DNA of 25,518 nucleotides from an uncultured Bacilli bacterium. GTDB lineage: Bacteria > Bacillota_I > Bacilli_A > RF39 > UBA660. The translations under genes were made by a program, and so were the position numbers. Shown one piece after another: positions 15,402 through 21,902 of the stretch. Each line of letters starts with the position of its first letter. Position 1 is the first letter of the stretch. Location of the stretch: the NCBI GenBank assembly GCA_934101185.1, contig CAKOQD010000013.1, positions 1 to 25,518 on the forward strand, read 5' to 3'. The notes under the pieces are model-generated. The model made no database searches. It had not been told where the DNA came from and saw only the letters and a program-made list of their open reading frames with translations.

Positions 15402-15755
15402 ATGCCTTTAAATGATTTTAAATCTTTTGTTAGAGAAAGACCAAGCCTTGCAAACTATGTAAATAACAATGAAATGACTTGGCAAAAATTTTATGAAATG
15501 TATGAATTATATGGCGCTAATAATAGTATTTGGGATAAGTATATTACTACCAGTGCTAGTACTTCATCTACTTCAATTAAAGATATGTTAGGAATGTTTA
15601 AAAATGTAAATATGAATGATTTACAAGATGGAATTAATTCTTTACAAAAAGGAATAGGTTATCTTCAAGATATGGTTAAGTCAAAAGCAAAGGATATACC
15701 AGTTAGAAAGTCATCTTATGAACCTCGTCCTATGTATAGACATTTTGATGATTAA
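15402..15755 (+). CDS. ylbD: YlbD family protein (annotated as spore coat protein)
   Basis: A 117-residue protein. The segment DFKSFVRERPSLANYV, then MTWQKFYEMYELYGANN and IWDKY, matches the YlbD family pattern of FK-FV--P-L---V, TWQ-FYE-Y-L-G and IW-KY. A middle Ser/Thr-rich stretch and a helix with DMLGMFKNVNMNDLQDGI precede a basic tail (KKSSYEPRPMYRHF-like). The family is named a putative spore coat protein in Bacillus. The next gene is a YlbE homologue, and the two overlap by one base (TAATG), which supports both calls. Function outside spores is unknown. Confidence 0.8.
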   Translation: MPLNDFKSFVRERPSLANYVNNNEMTWQKFYEMYELYGANNSIWDKYITTSASTSSTSIKDMLGMFKNVNMNDLQDGINSLQKGIGYLQDMVKSKAKDIPVRKSSYEPRPMYRHFDD

Positions 15756-15976
15756 TGAACTTATACACCCAGTATAGAATAAGAAATAATTCTAATAACT
15801 TAAGATATTTAAGAGAAAACTCTAATTGGTATAAGTATTTAAATAGAAATAGTTCTTATATAAAACCATTTGAAGAAGAAATGAAACAAAGATATAAATT
15901 AACTACAAAAGATAAAGTAGATAAATTAGTAGATAGCTTGGACACTGTTTCTCAATTACTTGATATACTTTCTTGA
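15755..15976 (+). CDS. ylbE: YlbE-like protein
   Basis: 73 residues, close to the usual ~79 of YlbE. The central segment LRYLRENSNWYKYLNRNSSYIKPFEEE, then a KQRYKLTTKDKV helix and DSLDTVSQLLDIL, follows the YlbE pattern of FIRE-P-WYR-LSRNP----FE-EA---Y-KT--H-V----N-L. It starts in TAATG shared with ylbD, so the pair is translationally coupled. No signal peptide or cysteine is seen. The role of YlbE is not established; the conserved pairing suggests a joint role with YlbD. Confidence 0.8.
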   Translation: MNLYTQYRIRNNSNNLRYLRENSNWYKYLNRNSSYIKPFEEEMKQRYKLTTKDKVDKLVDSLDTVSQLLDILS

Positions 15977-15991
15977 TATATCTTTTTTTTT
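15962..15991 (+). terminator. Intrinsic terminator of ylbD-ylbE
   Basis: GATATA (15962-15967) pairs with TATATC (15977-15982) around a 9-base loop that holds the TGA stop, followed by nine Ts. The stem is AT-rich. Confidence 0.65.
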
Positions 15992-15992
15992 G

Positions 15993-16001
15993 TGATAAAC
16001 T
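15993..16001 (+). promoter_or_regulatory. Extended -10 promoter of the small prepilin-like gene
   Basis: TGATAAACT directly follows the T tract of the preceding terminator. The predicted leader is about 13 bases and holds AGGTGA (16011-16016). Confidence 0.4.
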
Positions 16002-16020
16002 ATCTATAGTAGGTGATTAT

Positions 16021-16194
16021 ATGAATAATAAAGGATTTGCTATTACAACAATGGTTTATGCTTTAGTTATACTTCTTAGTATGTCTATGTTTATAGTTCT
16101 TAATATTATGGACAATAATTATAATGATAACAAAAAACTAATAAATGATGTTCAAGAAGAACTTGATGAATGTTTAACTAATGCAAAATGTTAA
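16021..16194 (+). CDS. Small prepilin-like membrane protein
   Basis: A 57-residue product from ATG 16021, which follows AGGTGA; an in-frame ATG at 15973 lies in the previous gene's terminator and is rejected. It begins MNNKGFAITTMVYALVILL. A short basic head, Gly-Phe and then a ~20-residue hydrophobic helix resemble a type IV prepilin (class III) signal. Position +5 after the possible Gly5/Phe6 cleavage is Thr, not the usual Glu. The rest is a short Asn/Asp/Lys helix with two Cys near the end (DECLTNAKC). It lies just before a canonical pilin gene, which supports a role as a minor subunit. It could also be a simple small membrane protein. Confidence 0.65.
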   Translation: MNNKGFAITTMVYALVILLSMSMFIVLNIMDNNYNDNKKLINDVQEELDECLTNAKC

Positions 16195-16219
16195 ATAGCA
16201 CAAAAAATAAGAAAAACAC

Positions 16220-16248
16220 TTTACAAATTATTACCAAAATGATATATT
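16220..16248 (+). promoter_or_regulatory. Promoter of the prepilin gene
   Basis: TTTACA (16220-16225), a 17-base spacer and TATATT (16243-16248), about 34 bases before the ATG. AGGAGG at 16271-16276 is a strong ribosome-binding site. Confidence 0.6.
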
Positions 16249-16282
16249 AATATCATAAGAAAAATAATTAGGAGGAAATAAA

Positions 16283-16852
16283 ATGAAAAAAAATAATAAA
16301 GGTTTTACTTTAATCGAATTACTAGCAGTAATCGTAATATTAGCTATCTTAGTAGCAGTAGCTATACCAAGTGTTACTAAATATTTAAATGATGCACGTA
16401 AAGGATCAATGCAAAATGAAGCAGCTGAATTAGTTACAGCAGCAAGAACTTATATTGTAGCAAATAACATTACTAAGTCAGGAAACTTTGTATTCAATAT
16501 TGGAGGAAAAACTGCCACATGGGTACCTGAAGGAACAACATTGTCAGCCAATCAACCAATTGACAACGTGGTACAAAAGAATTTGGTTAATAGTCCTTAT
16601 GGAAATAAATATAAAATTGCTTATGTAAAAGTATCACGTGATAATAAAACCGGTGAAAGTAGATTCAAATTACATTTGACTGATGGTATTTATTGCTTTT
16701 ATACTGATGCAACAAAAAAAGAAACAATAGATGGTAAAGAACAAACTGTACTAGATGATACTGCTGAAACTGGAGTTGATGAAAGTAATCTTAATAATGA
16801 CATGTTTCTCATATCTACAGATAAATGTACTGGAATGCAAGAAGTTAAATAA
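16283..16852 (+). CDS. Type IV prepilin-like protein with N-methylation signal
   Basis: A 189-residue protein with a textbook prepilin N-terminus: MKKNNKGFTLIELLAVIVIL, predicted to be cut after Gly7 and methylated at Phe8, with Glu at +5. The N-terminal hydrophobic helix continues through AIPSVTKYLNDARKGSM. It is followed by a globular domain with beta-strand character and two late cysteines (GIYCFYTD and STDKC) that could form a D-loop disulfide. It may be a pilus or pseudopilus (competence ComGC-like) subunit. No ATPase, platform protein or prepilin peptidase is in the window, so any assembly machine must be elsewhere. The strong ribosome-binding site and own promoter suggest higher expression than its neighbours. 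Confidence 0.88.
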   Translation: MKKNNKGFTLIELLAVIVILAILVAVAIPSVTKYLNDARKGSMQNEAAELVTAARTYIVANNITKSGNFVFNIGGKTATWVPEGTTLSANQPIDNVVQKNLVNSPYGNKYKIAYVKVSRDNKTGESRFKLHLTDGIYCFYTDATKKETIDGKEQTVLDDTAETGVDESNLNNDMFLISTDKCTGMQEVK

Positions 16853-16861
16853 AAATAATAC

Positions 16862-16889
16862 AAAGATATCTTAAATGATATCTTTTTTT
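16862..16889 (+). terminator. Intrinsic terminator of the prepilin gene
   Basis: A perfect 9-bp stem AAAGATATC (16862-16870) and GATATCTTT (16877-16885), with a TTAAAT loop, runs into Ts. Confidence 0.85.
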
Positions 16890-16890
16890 A

Positions 16891-16899
16891 TGTTATAAT
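16891..16899 (+). promoter_or_regulatory. Extended -10 promoter of nfo
   Basis: TGTTATAAT starts just after the T tract of the preceding terminator, and its -35 position falls inside that hairpin. The predicted start near 16906 coincides with the GAGGTG ribosome-binding site of nfo. Confidence 0.6.
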
Positions 16900-16917
16900 G
16901 TTATTGAGGTGATTAAT

Positions 16918-17796
16918 ATGCTAATAATAGGTTCACATGTATCTTTTAAGAAAGATACTCAACTACTAGGATCATTAAAAGAAGCTTTATCTTATGGTGA
17001 AAATACATTTATGTTTTATACTGGGGCTCCTCAAAATACTAATAGACTTCCTCTTAATGATGAATTAACTAAAGAGGCTCTTATTATGATGAAGGAAAAT
17101 AATATAGATAAAAATAATGTTATTGTACATGCACCTTATATAGTCAATCTTGCAAATACAGAAAAACTTGACTATTCAATACCTTTTTTAATCGAAGAAT
17201 GCAAACGTTGTGAAAAGTTATCAATGAATAAACTAGTTCTTCATCCGGGTTCACATGTTGGTCTTGGCATTGATGTTGGTATAGAAAACATTATATTTTC
17301 TCTTAATAAGATATTACCTAATACAAATGTAACCATTCTTCTTGAAACTATGGCTGGTAAGGGTAGTGAAATAGGTAGTAATTTTGATGAAATTAAAAGA
17401 ATAATCGAGGGTGTAGAACTTAAAGACAAGATTGGAATATGTCTTGATACTTGTCATCTATCTGATGCCGGATATGATCTATCTAATTTTGATAAAGTAC
17501 TTGATGAGTTAGAAGATTTAGATCTATTTAAATATGTTAAATGTATTCATGTAAATGATAGCAAGAATAGTATGGGTGCTAGAAAAGATAGACACGAAAA
17601 TATTGGATATGGTTACATTGGCTTTGATAATTTAATTAATATTATATATAACGATAGATTGGATTCTATTCCAAAGATACTTGAAACACCATATGTTGGG
17701 TTATATCCTCCATATAAGTTTGAAATAGAAATGATTAGAAATAAGAAATTTAATGATAATTTACCTTCTTTACTGGAGGAATACTATGGAAAATAA
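16918..17796 (+). CDS. nfo: Endonuclease IV (AP endonuclease)
   Basis: Class II apurinic/apyrimidinic endonuclease of base excision repair. ATG 16918 follows GAGGTG by six bases; an in-frame GTG at 16909 overlaps that site. In the 292-residue product all nine zinc ligands of the family can be placed: His71 (VHAPY), His109 (LHPG), Glu143 (LLETM), Asp177 and His180 (CLDTCH), His211 (IHVND), Asp224 and His226 (RKDRHENIG), and Glu256 (ILETP). Length and order are normal. The last 11 bases overlap the next gene, so translation of the zinc-ribbon protein is probably coupled. Confidence 0.96.
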   Translation: MLIIGSHVSFKKDTQLLGSLKEALSYGENTFMFYTGAPQNTNRLPLNDELTKEALIMMKENNIDKNNVIVHAPYIVNLANTEKLDYSIPFLIEECKRCEKLSMNKLVLHPGSHVGLGIDVGIENIIFSLNKILPNTNVTILLETMAGKGSEIGSNFDEIKRIIEGVELKDKIGICLDTCHLSDAGYDLSNFDKVLDELEDLDLFKYVKCIHVNDSKNSMGARKDRHENIGYGYIGFDNLINIIYNDRLDSIPKILETPYVGLYPPYKFEIEMIRNKKFNDNLPSLLEEYYGK

Positions 17797-18499
17797 TAAG
17801 TATTATTGCAAAAACTGTGGTGGAGAATTAACTGAGAAAAGTATTAATAGTTTTTGTACTAGATGTGGTTATTTAAATGAAATAGATAGTGTTGAAGAGC
17901 AAGTTTTTCCTAATGATGCTTCTGAGGCTGATGAAATTATTAATAAAAAGAAAAAAGAGATAGAATCTAATTATAAAGATGAAATTACTAATGCTAGTAA
18001 TATGTGGTATGTATTTGGTTTTATATTTTTTCCTGTTGCTATAATTATATATTTATATTTTAGAAAACTTAACAAATATGCTTCAAGTAAAATGATTAAA
18101 GGTGCTTTTATAGGAATTATATTTTATAGTGCATTTATTACTGTTTCTTATAAATATATGGATATATATTATGACTATAATTATGAACTTGGTGCTATAT
18201 CTGGTAAGATAGATGATATGACTAAAGCAGTAGCAAACGATTATAAAAATAATAATTACAAAGAAGATAAAAAGTATTCTCTAAATGAAATAGAAAGTAT
18301 TATGGGTTTTGATATAAAAAGTGATACTTTAGATGTATATTTTAAAGATTCTTCTTATATATATGTTACATACGGAGATATTCCAACATATTATTTATGT
18401 TTTGTAGACACTGAAGGTCGTGGTCTTAATAAAGTTAGATATAATGGAGTATATCCAGAAAAAATAAGTAGTAATTTAAAGAGTGATATTTGTGAATAG
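17786..18499 (+). CDS. Zinc-ribbon membrane protein of unknown function
   Basis: A 237-residue protein. ATG 17786 follows GGAGG (17775-17779) and lies inside the end of nfo; an ATG at 17753 is not supported by a ribosome-binding site. The N-terminus is a rubredoxin-like zinc ribbon: CKNCGGE, then CTRCGY (two CxxC pairs, about residues 9-29). An acidic and Lys-rich helical linker follows. Two membrane helices come next (about MWYVFGFIFFPVAIIIYLYF and GAFIGIIFYSAFITVSY). The outside C-terminal domain has aromatic strands (LDVYFKDSSYIYVTYGD, YYLCFVDTEGRG). Proteins of this design are common and mostly uncharacterised in Firmicutes. It overlaps both neighbours, in a coupled trio. Confidence 0.8.
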   Translation: MENNKYYCKNCGGELTEKSINSFCTRCGYLNEIDSVEEQVFPNDASEADEIINKKKKEIESNYKDEITNASNMWYVFGFIFFPVAIIIYLYFRKLNKYASSKMIKGAFIGIIFYSAFITVSYKYMDIYYDYNYELGAISGKIDDMTKAVANDYKNNNYKEDKKYSLNEIESIMGFDIKSDTLDVYFKDSSYIYVTYGDIPTYYLCFVDTEGRGLNKVRYNGVYPEKISSNLKSDICE

Positions 18500-19019
18500 T
18501 ATTAATGAATTAAAAAATATTTTATTACAAGAAGATGTAGTAGAATCAATAAATAACAATATTGATTTACTTTTTTCTATAATTCCAGAACTTAGTTATA
18601 TGGTTGGTTTTGATCAAAAACATCCTCATCATCATTTAGATGTATGGGAGCATACATTACTTGCATTAAGCATTTCAGAAAATGATTTTGATATTAGACT
18701 TTCCTTATTATTACATGATATAGGTAAACCTTTTTCTTATCAGGATGAAGAAATAAGGCACTTTAGATATCATGCACATGTATCTAAAATTATAAGTTAT
18801 GACGTATTAAAAAGAATTGGTTTTGATGATTTTTTTATAGATAAAATATGTTACTTAATAGAAAAACATGATACCACTATTACTGAAGAAGATGTAGTAA
18901 AAAACTATGAATTAGAGTATAAAAGATATGAAATACAAAGATGCGATACACTTGCTCATAATCCAGAAAAATTAGAAAAAAGAATAAAATATTTACGCAA
19001 AACTAAAGAAATGTTTTAA
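18492..19019 (+). CDS. HD-domain protein resembling the HD part of tRNA nucleotidyltransferases
   Basis: A 175-residue protein, most likely starting at GTG 18492, which follows AAAGAGTGA and overlaps the previous gene by 8 bases. A GTG at 18483 is the alternative. The HD phosphohydrolase signature is present: HHHLDVWEHTLLAL (His54 as the first metal ligand), LLLHDIGKP (His75-Asp76), then FRYHAHVSK and a late IEKHDT. This order and the motif HxxDVxxHTL resemble the HD domain fused to bacterial CCA-adding enzymes, but here it stands alone without the nucleotidyltransferase half. It probably hydrolyses a phosphoester or cyclic nucleotide. Substrate is unknown. Confidence 0.8.
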   Translation: MNSINELKNILLQEDVVESINNNIDLLFSIIPELSYMVGFDQKHPHHHLDVWEHTLLALSISENDFDIRLSLLLHDIGKPFSYQDEEIRHFRYHAHVSKIISYDVLKRIGFDDFFIDKICYLIEKHDTTITEEDVVKNYELEYKRYEIQRCDTLAHNPEKLEKRIKYLRKTKEMF

Positions 19020-19025
19020 TAAAAA

Positions 19026-19054
19026 CTTGATAAAATACTCTATAAGTGATATTA
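19026..19054 (+). promoter_or_regulatory. Promoter of the second HD gene
   Basis: TTGATA (19026-19031), a 17-base spacer and TATTAT (19049-19054) with an extended TG (19046-19047). The predicted start near 19060 lies at the foot of the following hairpin. Confidence 0.65.
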
Positions 19055-19058
19055 TTAA

Positions 19059-19083
19059 GCAGCAGGATAAAACTTGCTGTTTT
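19059..19083 (+). terminator. Hairpin with T run in the leader of the second HD gene
   Basis: CAGCAGG (19059-19065) pairs with CTTGCTG (19072-19078, one G-U) around ATAAAA, then TTTTT. It looks like a terminator of the nfo-HD operon, but it lies downstream of the next gene's promoter. Confidence 0.6.
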
Positions 19084-19101
19084 TGTTAGGAGTGGTAAAA
19101 A

Positions 19102-19698
19102 ATGAAACTTTCATCTGATGAGGCACTTAAATTATTAAATAAATATAGAGATACTGAAGATTCCAGTTGGATAGATCACAGTATATGTGTCGGAGATACT
19201 GCTGGAATAATAGCAAAAGCCTTAAATTTAGATAGTGATAAAGCTCGCGCTATGGGATATATCCATGATATTGGAAAAGGTTTAGATGATTTTAATTCCC
19301 ATATTATAAATGGATATTATTATTTGAAAGATTTAGGATATGATATAGAATATGCAAATATTTGCCTTACTCATTCTTATTTAAATAATGATATTATATG
19401 TACATGTGGGGTTGATCCAGATCTTATTCATTATATGAAAGGCTATTCATATATTAAAGAATTTATTTCTAATCATGAATACACTATATATGATAAAATA
19501 ATTAATTTATGTGATCTTATGTGCATGTCAAATGTTGTAACAATTGATAAAAGATTAATAGATGTAATTCTAAGAAGAGGAGTATTCTCAAATGCTCAGT
19601 ACCATATAACTGAATTATATAAATTAAAAGAATACTTTGATGATTTACTTGGATATAATTTATATAATCTATTTCCCGAAATAAAGGACAACTTATAA
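19102..19698 (+). CDS. HD-domain phosphohydrolase-like protein
   Basis: A 198-residue protein. The start follows AGGAGTGG. The HD motif is clear: SWIDHSICVGDTAGIIAKAL (His26), then MGYIHDIGKGLD (His55-Asp56), with later candidates His67 and the His of LTHSYL. A Cys-containing stretch (ICTCGVDPDLIHYM) follows. The remaining part is helical and ends in a small hydrophobic patch. It is monocistronic between its own promoter and terminator. The gene is unrelated in detail to the HD protein just upstream (different helix lengths and no HPHHH stretch), so the two are not a recent duplication. Substrate is unknown; hydrolysis of nucleotides is the usual activity of the superfamily. Confidence 0.8.
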   Translation: MKLSSDEALKLLNKYRDTEDSSWIDHSICVGDTAGIIAKALNLDSDKARAMGYIHDIGKGLDDFNSHIINGYYYLKDLGYDIEYANICLTHSYLNNDIICTCGVDPDLIHYMKGYSYIKEFISNHEYTIYDKIINLCDLMCMSNVVTIDKRLIDVILRRGVFSNAQYHITELYKLKEYFDDLLGYNLYNLFPEIKDNL

Positions 19699-19716
19699 TT
19701 TTATAAGTATTTTTTA
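19691..19716 (+). terminator. Intrinsic terminator of the second HD gene
   Basis: ACTTATA (19691-19697) pairs perfectly with TATAAGT (19702-19708), followed by ATTTTTTATTTT. The TAA stop (19696-19698) lies in the left arm. Confidence 0.75.
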
Positions 19717-19741
19717 TTTTACTTAAAACAAACAAATGTAC

Positions 19742-19770
19742 TTGACACATATATCTAATTTTGATATATT
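19742..19770 (+). promoter_or_regulatory. Strong promoter of the DUF1848 operon
   Basis: A perfect TTGACA (19742-19747), a 17-base spacer and TATATT (19765-19770) with an extended TG (19762-19763). It is one of the best promoters in the window, about 20 bases before the ATG. Confidence 0.8.
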
Positions 19771-19790
19771 TTAACTAGAGGATGTGTGTT

Positions 19791-20675
19791 ATGATATTGA
19801 ACGTAAGCAGTAGAACTGATATAGTAGCTTTTTATACAGATTGGTTTATGAATAGATATAATGAAGGATATGTTGATGTAAGAAATCCTTTTAATCCTAG
19901 TCTTGTTTCTAGAATATCTTTTTCTAATGTTGATTTAATCTTCTTTTGTACAAAAAATCCTATACCAATACTAGACAGATTAAATCAAATAAAAATACCA
20001 ATCCTTTTTCATGTGACTTTGACACCATATAAAAATGATATTGAGGTAAATGTACCAGATAAAAAAGATATAATAGAGTCAATCAAGAAGCTATCAAGTA
20101 TTATTGGAAAAGAAAATCTAACTATTAGATACGATCCAATATTTATAAGTGATAAATATAGCTTAGAATATCATATAAAAGCATTTGAAAGACTTTGTTC
20201 TTTGCTTGAAGGTTATACTAATAGAATACTAATATCGTTTCTAGATGAATATAAAAATGTTAAAAAAAACAAAAATATCTTAAAATATAAAGAATTAACT
20301 ATTGATGATTATAAAGTAATCGGAGAATCTTTCAGTAAAAGTGCAAGAGCTCATAATATGGAAGTATTTACTTGCTTTGAAGATAACAATTTAATAGAAT
20401 ATGGATTTGTAAAAGGAGAATGTCTATCGCATGAACTTGCATATAAAATAACTGGTAAAAAATATAAAAATTGGACTGCTAGAAAAGGTAAGAAATGTAA
20501 TTGTGTAGAAATGGTTGATATAGGTTGTTACAATACTTGCAAACATTTATGTAAATATTGCTATGCTAACTATGATGAAGATATGGTTAATAAAAACTGT
20601 ACTACACATGACAAAAACTCTTCAATTTTAATTGGAAAAATTAATAAAAATGATATAATAAAAGAAAGGAAGTGA
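19791..20675 (+). CDS. DUF1848 family protein with C-terminal iron-sulfur-type cysteine motif
   Basis: A 294-residue protein. ATG 19791 is chosen because GAGGAT ends nine bases before it; an ATG at 19782 overlaps that site. It matches the DUF1848 family from end to end: start MILNVSSRTDIVAFYTDWFMNR, then GYVDVRNPFNP, FFCTKNPIPIL, HVTLTPY, RYDPIF, and the C-terminal block DIGCYNTCKHLCKYCYANY. That block contains CX3CX2C (Cys250, Cys254, Cys257), the spacing that binds a 4Fe-4S cluster in radical SAM enzymes but placed at the C-terminus. No member has a function I can name. A ribosome-binding site for the next gene lies in its last codons. Confidence 0.9.
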   Translation: MILNVSSRTDIVAFYTDWFMNRYNEGYVDVRNPFNPSLVSRISFSNVDLIFFCTKNPIPILDRLNQIKIPILFHVTLTPYKNDIEVNVPDKKDIIESIKKLSSIIGKENLTIRYDPIFISDKYSLEYHIKAFERLCSLLEGYTNRILISFLDEYKNVKKNKNILKYKELTIDDYKVIGESFSKSARAHNMEVFTCFEDNNLIEYGFVKGECLSHELAYKITGKKYKNWTARKGKKCNCVEMVDIGCYNTCKHLCKYCYANYDEDMVNKNCTTHDKNSSILIGKINKNDIIKERK

Positions 20676-20679
20676 TCAT

Positions 20680-20973
20680 ATGGATATGTTAATTGAATTA
20701 GTAGTAGACTTATTATTTGATGCTGGTCTAGAAGTTACTAAGAATAAAAAGATAAGCAAATGGATAAGGTACCCTCTTATAGTACTTATAGCATTATTTA
20801 TTATCGGAGTTATTGGATGCCTTATGTGTGTTGGAATAGTTATGATTCTAAGTAAAGAAAAATTTCAAATGTTGTTGGGTACACTCATACTTTTATTATC
20901 TATTGTTTTATTGATATGCATTATAAAAAATATAAAAAAAGAAAAGAGTAAGAGAATAAGTGAGGTAAAATGA
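20680..20973 (+). CDS. Small two-helix membrane protein, unknown
   Basis: A 97-residue protein I do not recognise. ATG 20680 follows AAGGAAG within the end of the DUF1848 gene. After an amphipathic start (MLIELVVDLLFDAGLEV) and a basic loop there are two membrane helices (about YPLIVLIALFIIGVIGCLMCVGIVMIL and LLGTLILLLSIVLLICII). A Lys/Arg-rich tail follows. Its stop overlaps the next ATG (ATGA at 20970-20973), so the two products are likely made together. A membrane partner or holder for the next protein is possible but only inferred from coupling. Confidence 0.75.
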   Translation: MDMLIELVVDLLFDAGLEVTKNKKISKWIRYPLIVLIALFIIGVIGCLMCVGIVMILSKEKFQMLLGTLILLLSIVLLICIIKNIKKEKSKRISEVK

Positions 20974-21815
20974 AGAAAGAAAAAGAACGTGAATACTTAA
21001 ATAATATAAAAAGAAAATTTAAATATAATAAAGCAAGTTATAATTTATTTGTAGAACAATTAAATAACTTTAAATTAGCAGAAGACAATTTTGAATTACC
21101 AAAACATCAATATCAAATAAAAGATAATGTTTTACTAAAAAAAGGGACTTTTATACACGGAGTAAGACAAGGAGATAAAAACCTTGATTCTATTATAGAA
21201 AATGGTTTCTTAAGTTCAAATATTCAAAATTTTAATGCTAAAGCTCAAAAAACGCCATACTGTGTAAGTATGTGGAATATTAAAGAAGATATCTTATTAA
21301 AAGACTATATTAATCTCTACAGTGGCATGACTATCAAATACACAGATTTTAATGATCATCCAACAACAAAACTAGTGCCATATAATAAACTAGATGAAGA
21401 AATTGAAAATAGTAGAACTATGAATATTTGGATGTGGTCTGCTGAACAAACAAAAGAAATTAGATTTTTACCCTCTTTAATAAGAGATGATAATCAAATT
21501 GCATTTATTTTAAATACTGATAACTATTATGCCAAAAAGATAATTAAAAACGATATATTTAGTTTGGAATTCGATAAGAAAATATTAAAGAGCTTTATTA
21601 GTAAATGGTTTATTGAAAATTTTATATACATTAAAAGAGATGATTTTACAACCAATAGAGAAAGTGCAATAATATTTGGAATTCCATCATGTTTTATCGA
21701 GGGAGTTCTAGTAGGTAGAAAACTAGAAAATGATAAAAAGCAATTAGAAATAATAAAAGAAAAACTTCCACAGTGTTATATATGTAATTTAAATGGAAAA
21801 ATAATTATAACTTAG
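20970..21815 (+). CDS. Uncharacterised protein, possibly of the ADP-ribosyltransferase-like fold
   Basis: A 281-residue soluble-looking protein. I do not recognise the family with certainty. After a helical start comes LLKKGTFIHGVRQG (His63), then LDSIIENGFLSSN. This order, of 'x-HG-x' followed by 'SIIENGFLSS', is reminiscent of ADP-ribosyltransferase-fold proteins (DarT, RNA 2'-phosphotransferase), where an N-terminal His or Arg and a 'sIlenGL' helix come first. Near the end, TTNRESAIIFGIPSCFIEGVLVGRKL carries Glu231 and Glu244, either of which could be the late catalytic Glu. A middle part (WMWSAEQTKEIRFLPSL) is rich in Trp and unusual. The protein overlaps the small membrane protein by four bases. 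Fold and activity are inference. Confidence 0.6.
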   Translation: MKKEKEREYLNNIKRKFKYNKASYNLFVEQLNNFKLAEDNFELPKHQYQIKDNVLLKKGTFIHGVRQGDKNLDSIIENGFLSSNIQNFNAKAQKTPYCVSMWNIKEDILLKDYINLYSGMTIKYTDFNDHPTTKLVPYNKLDEEIENSRTMNIWMWSAEQTKEIRFLPSLIRDDNQIAFILNTDNYYAKKIIKNDIFSLEFDKKILKSFISKWFIENFIYIKRDDFTTNRESAIIFGIPSCFIEGVLVGRKLENDKKQLEIIKEKLPQCYICNLNGKIIIT

Positions 21816-21838
21816 ACAAAAAATAAATTGTTATAATT
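21803..21838 (+). promoter_or_regulatory. Inverted repeat around an extended -10 promoter
   Basis: AATTATAAC (21803-21811) and GTTATAATT (21830-21838) are perfect inverted arms, 18 bases apart. The right arm contains the extended -10 TGTTATAAT (21829-21837) for the next gene. There is no T run, so it is not a terminator. It is either a regulatory palindrome or chance in AT-rich DNA. Confidence 0.4.
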
Positions 21839-21902
21839 GGTGATACTATTCTTATTATGTATGAAATAATTAATAAAAAAGTTATAAAAATAGGGAGGAT
21901 AT

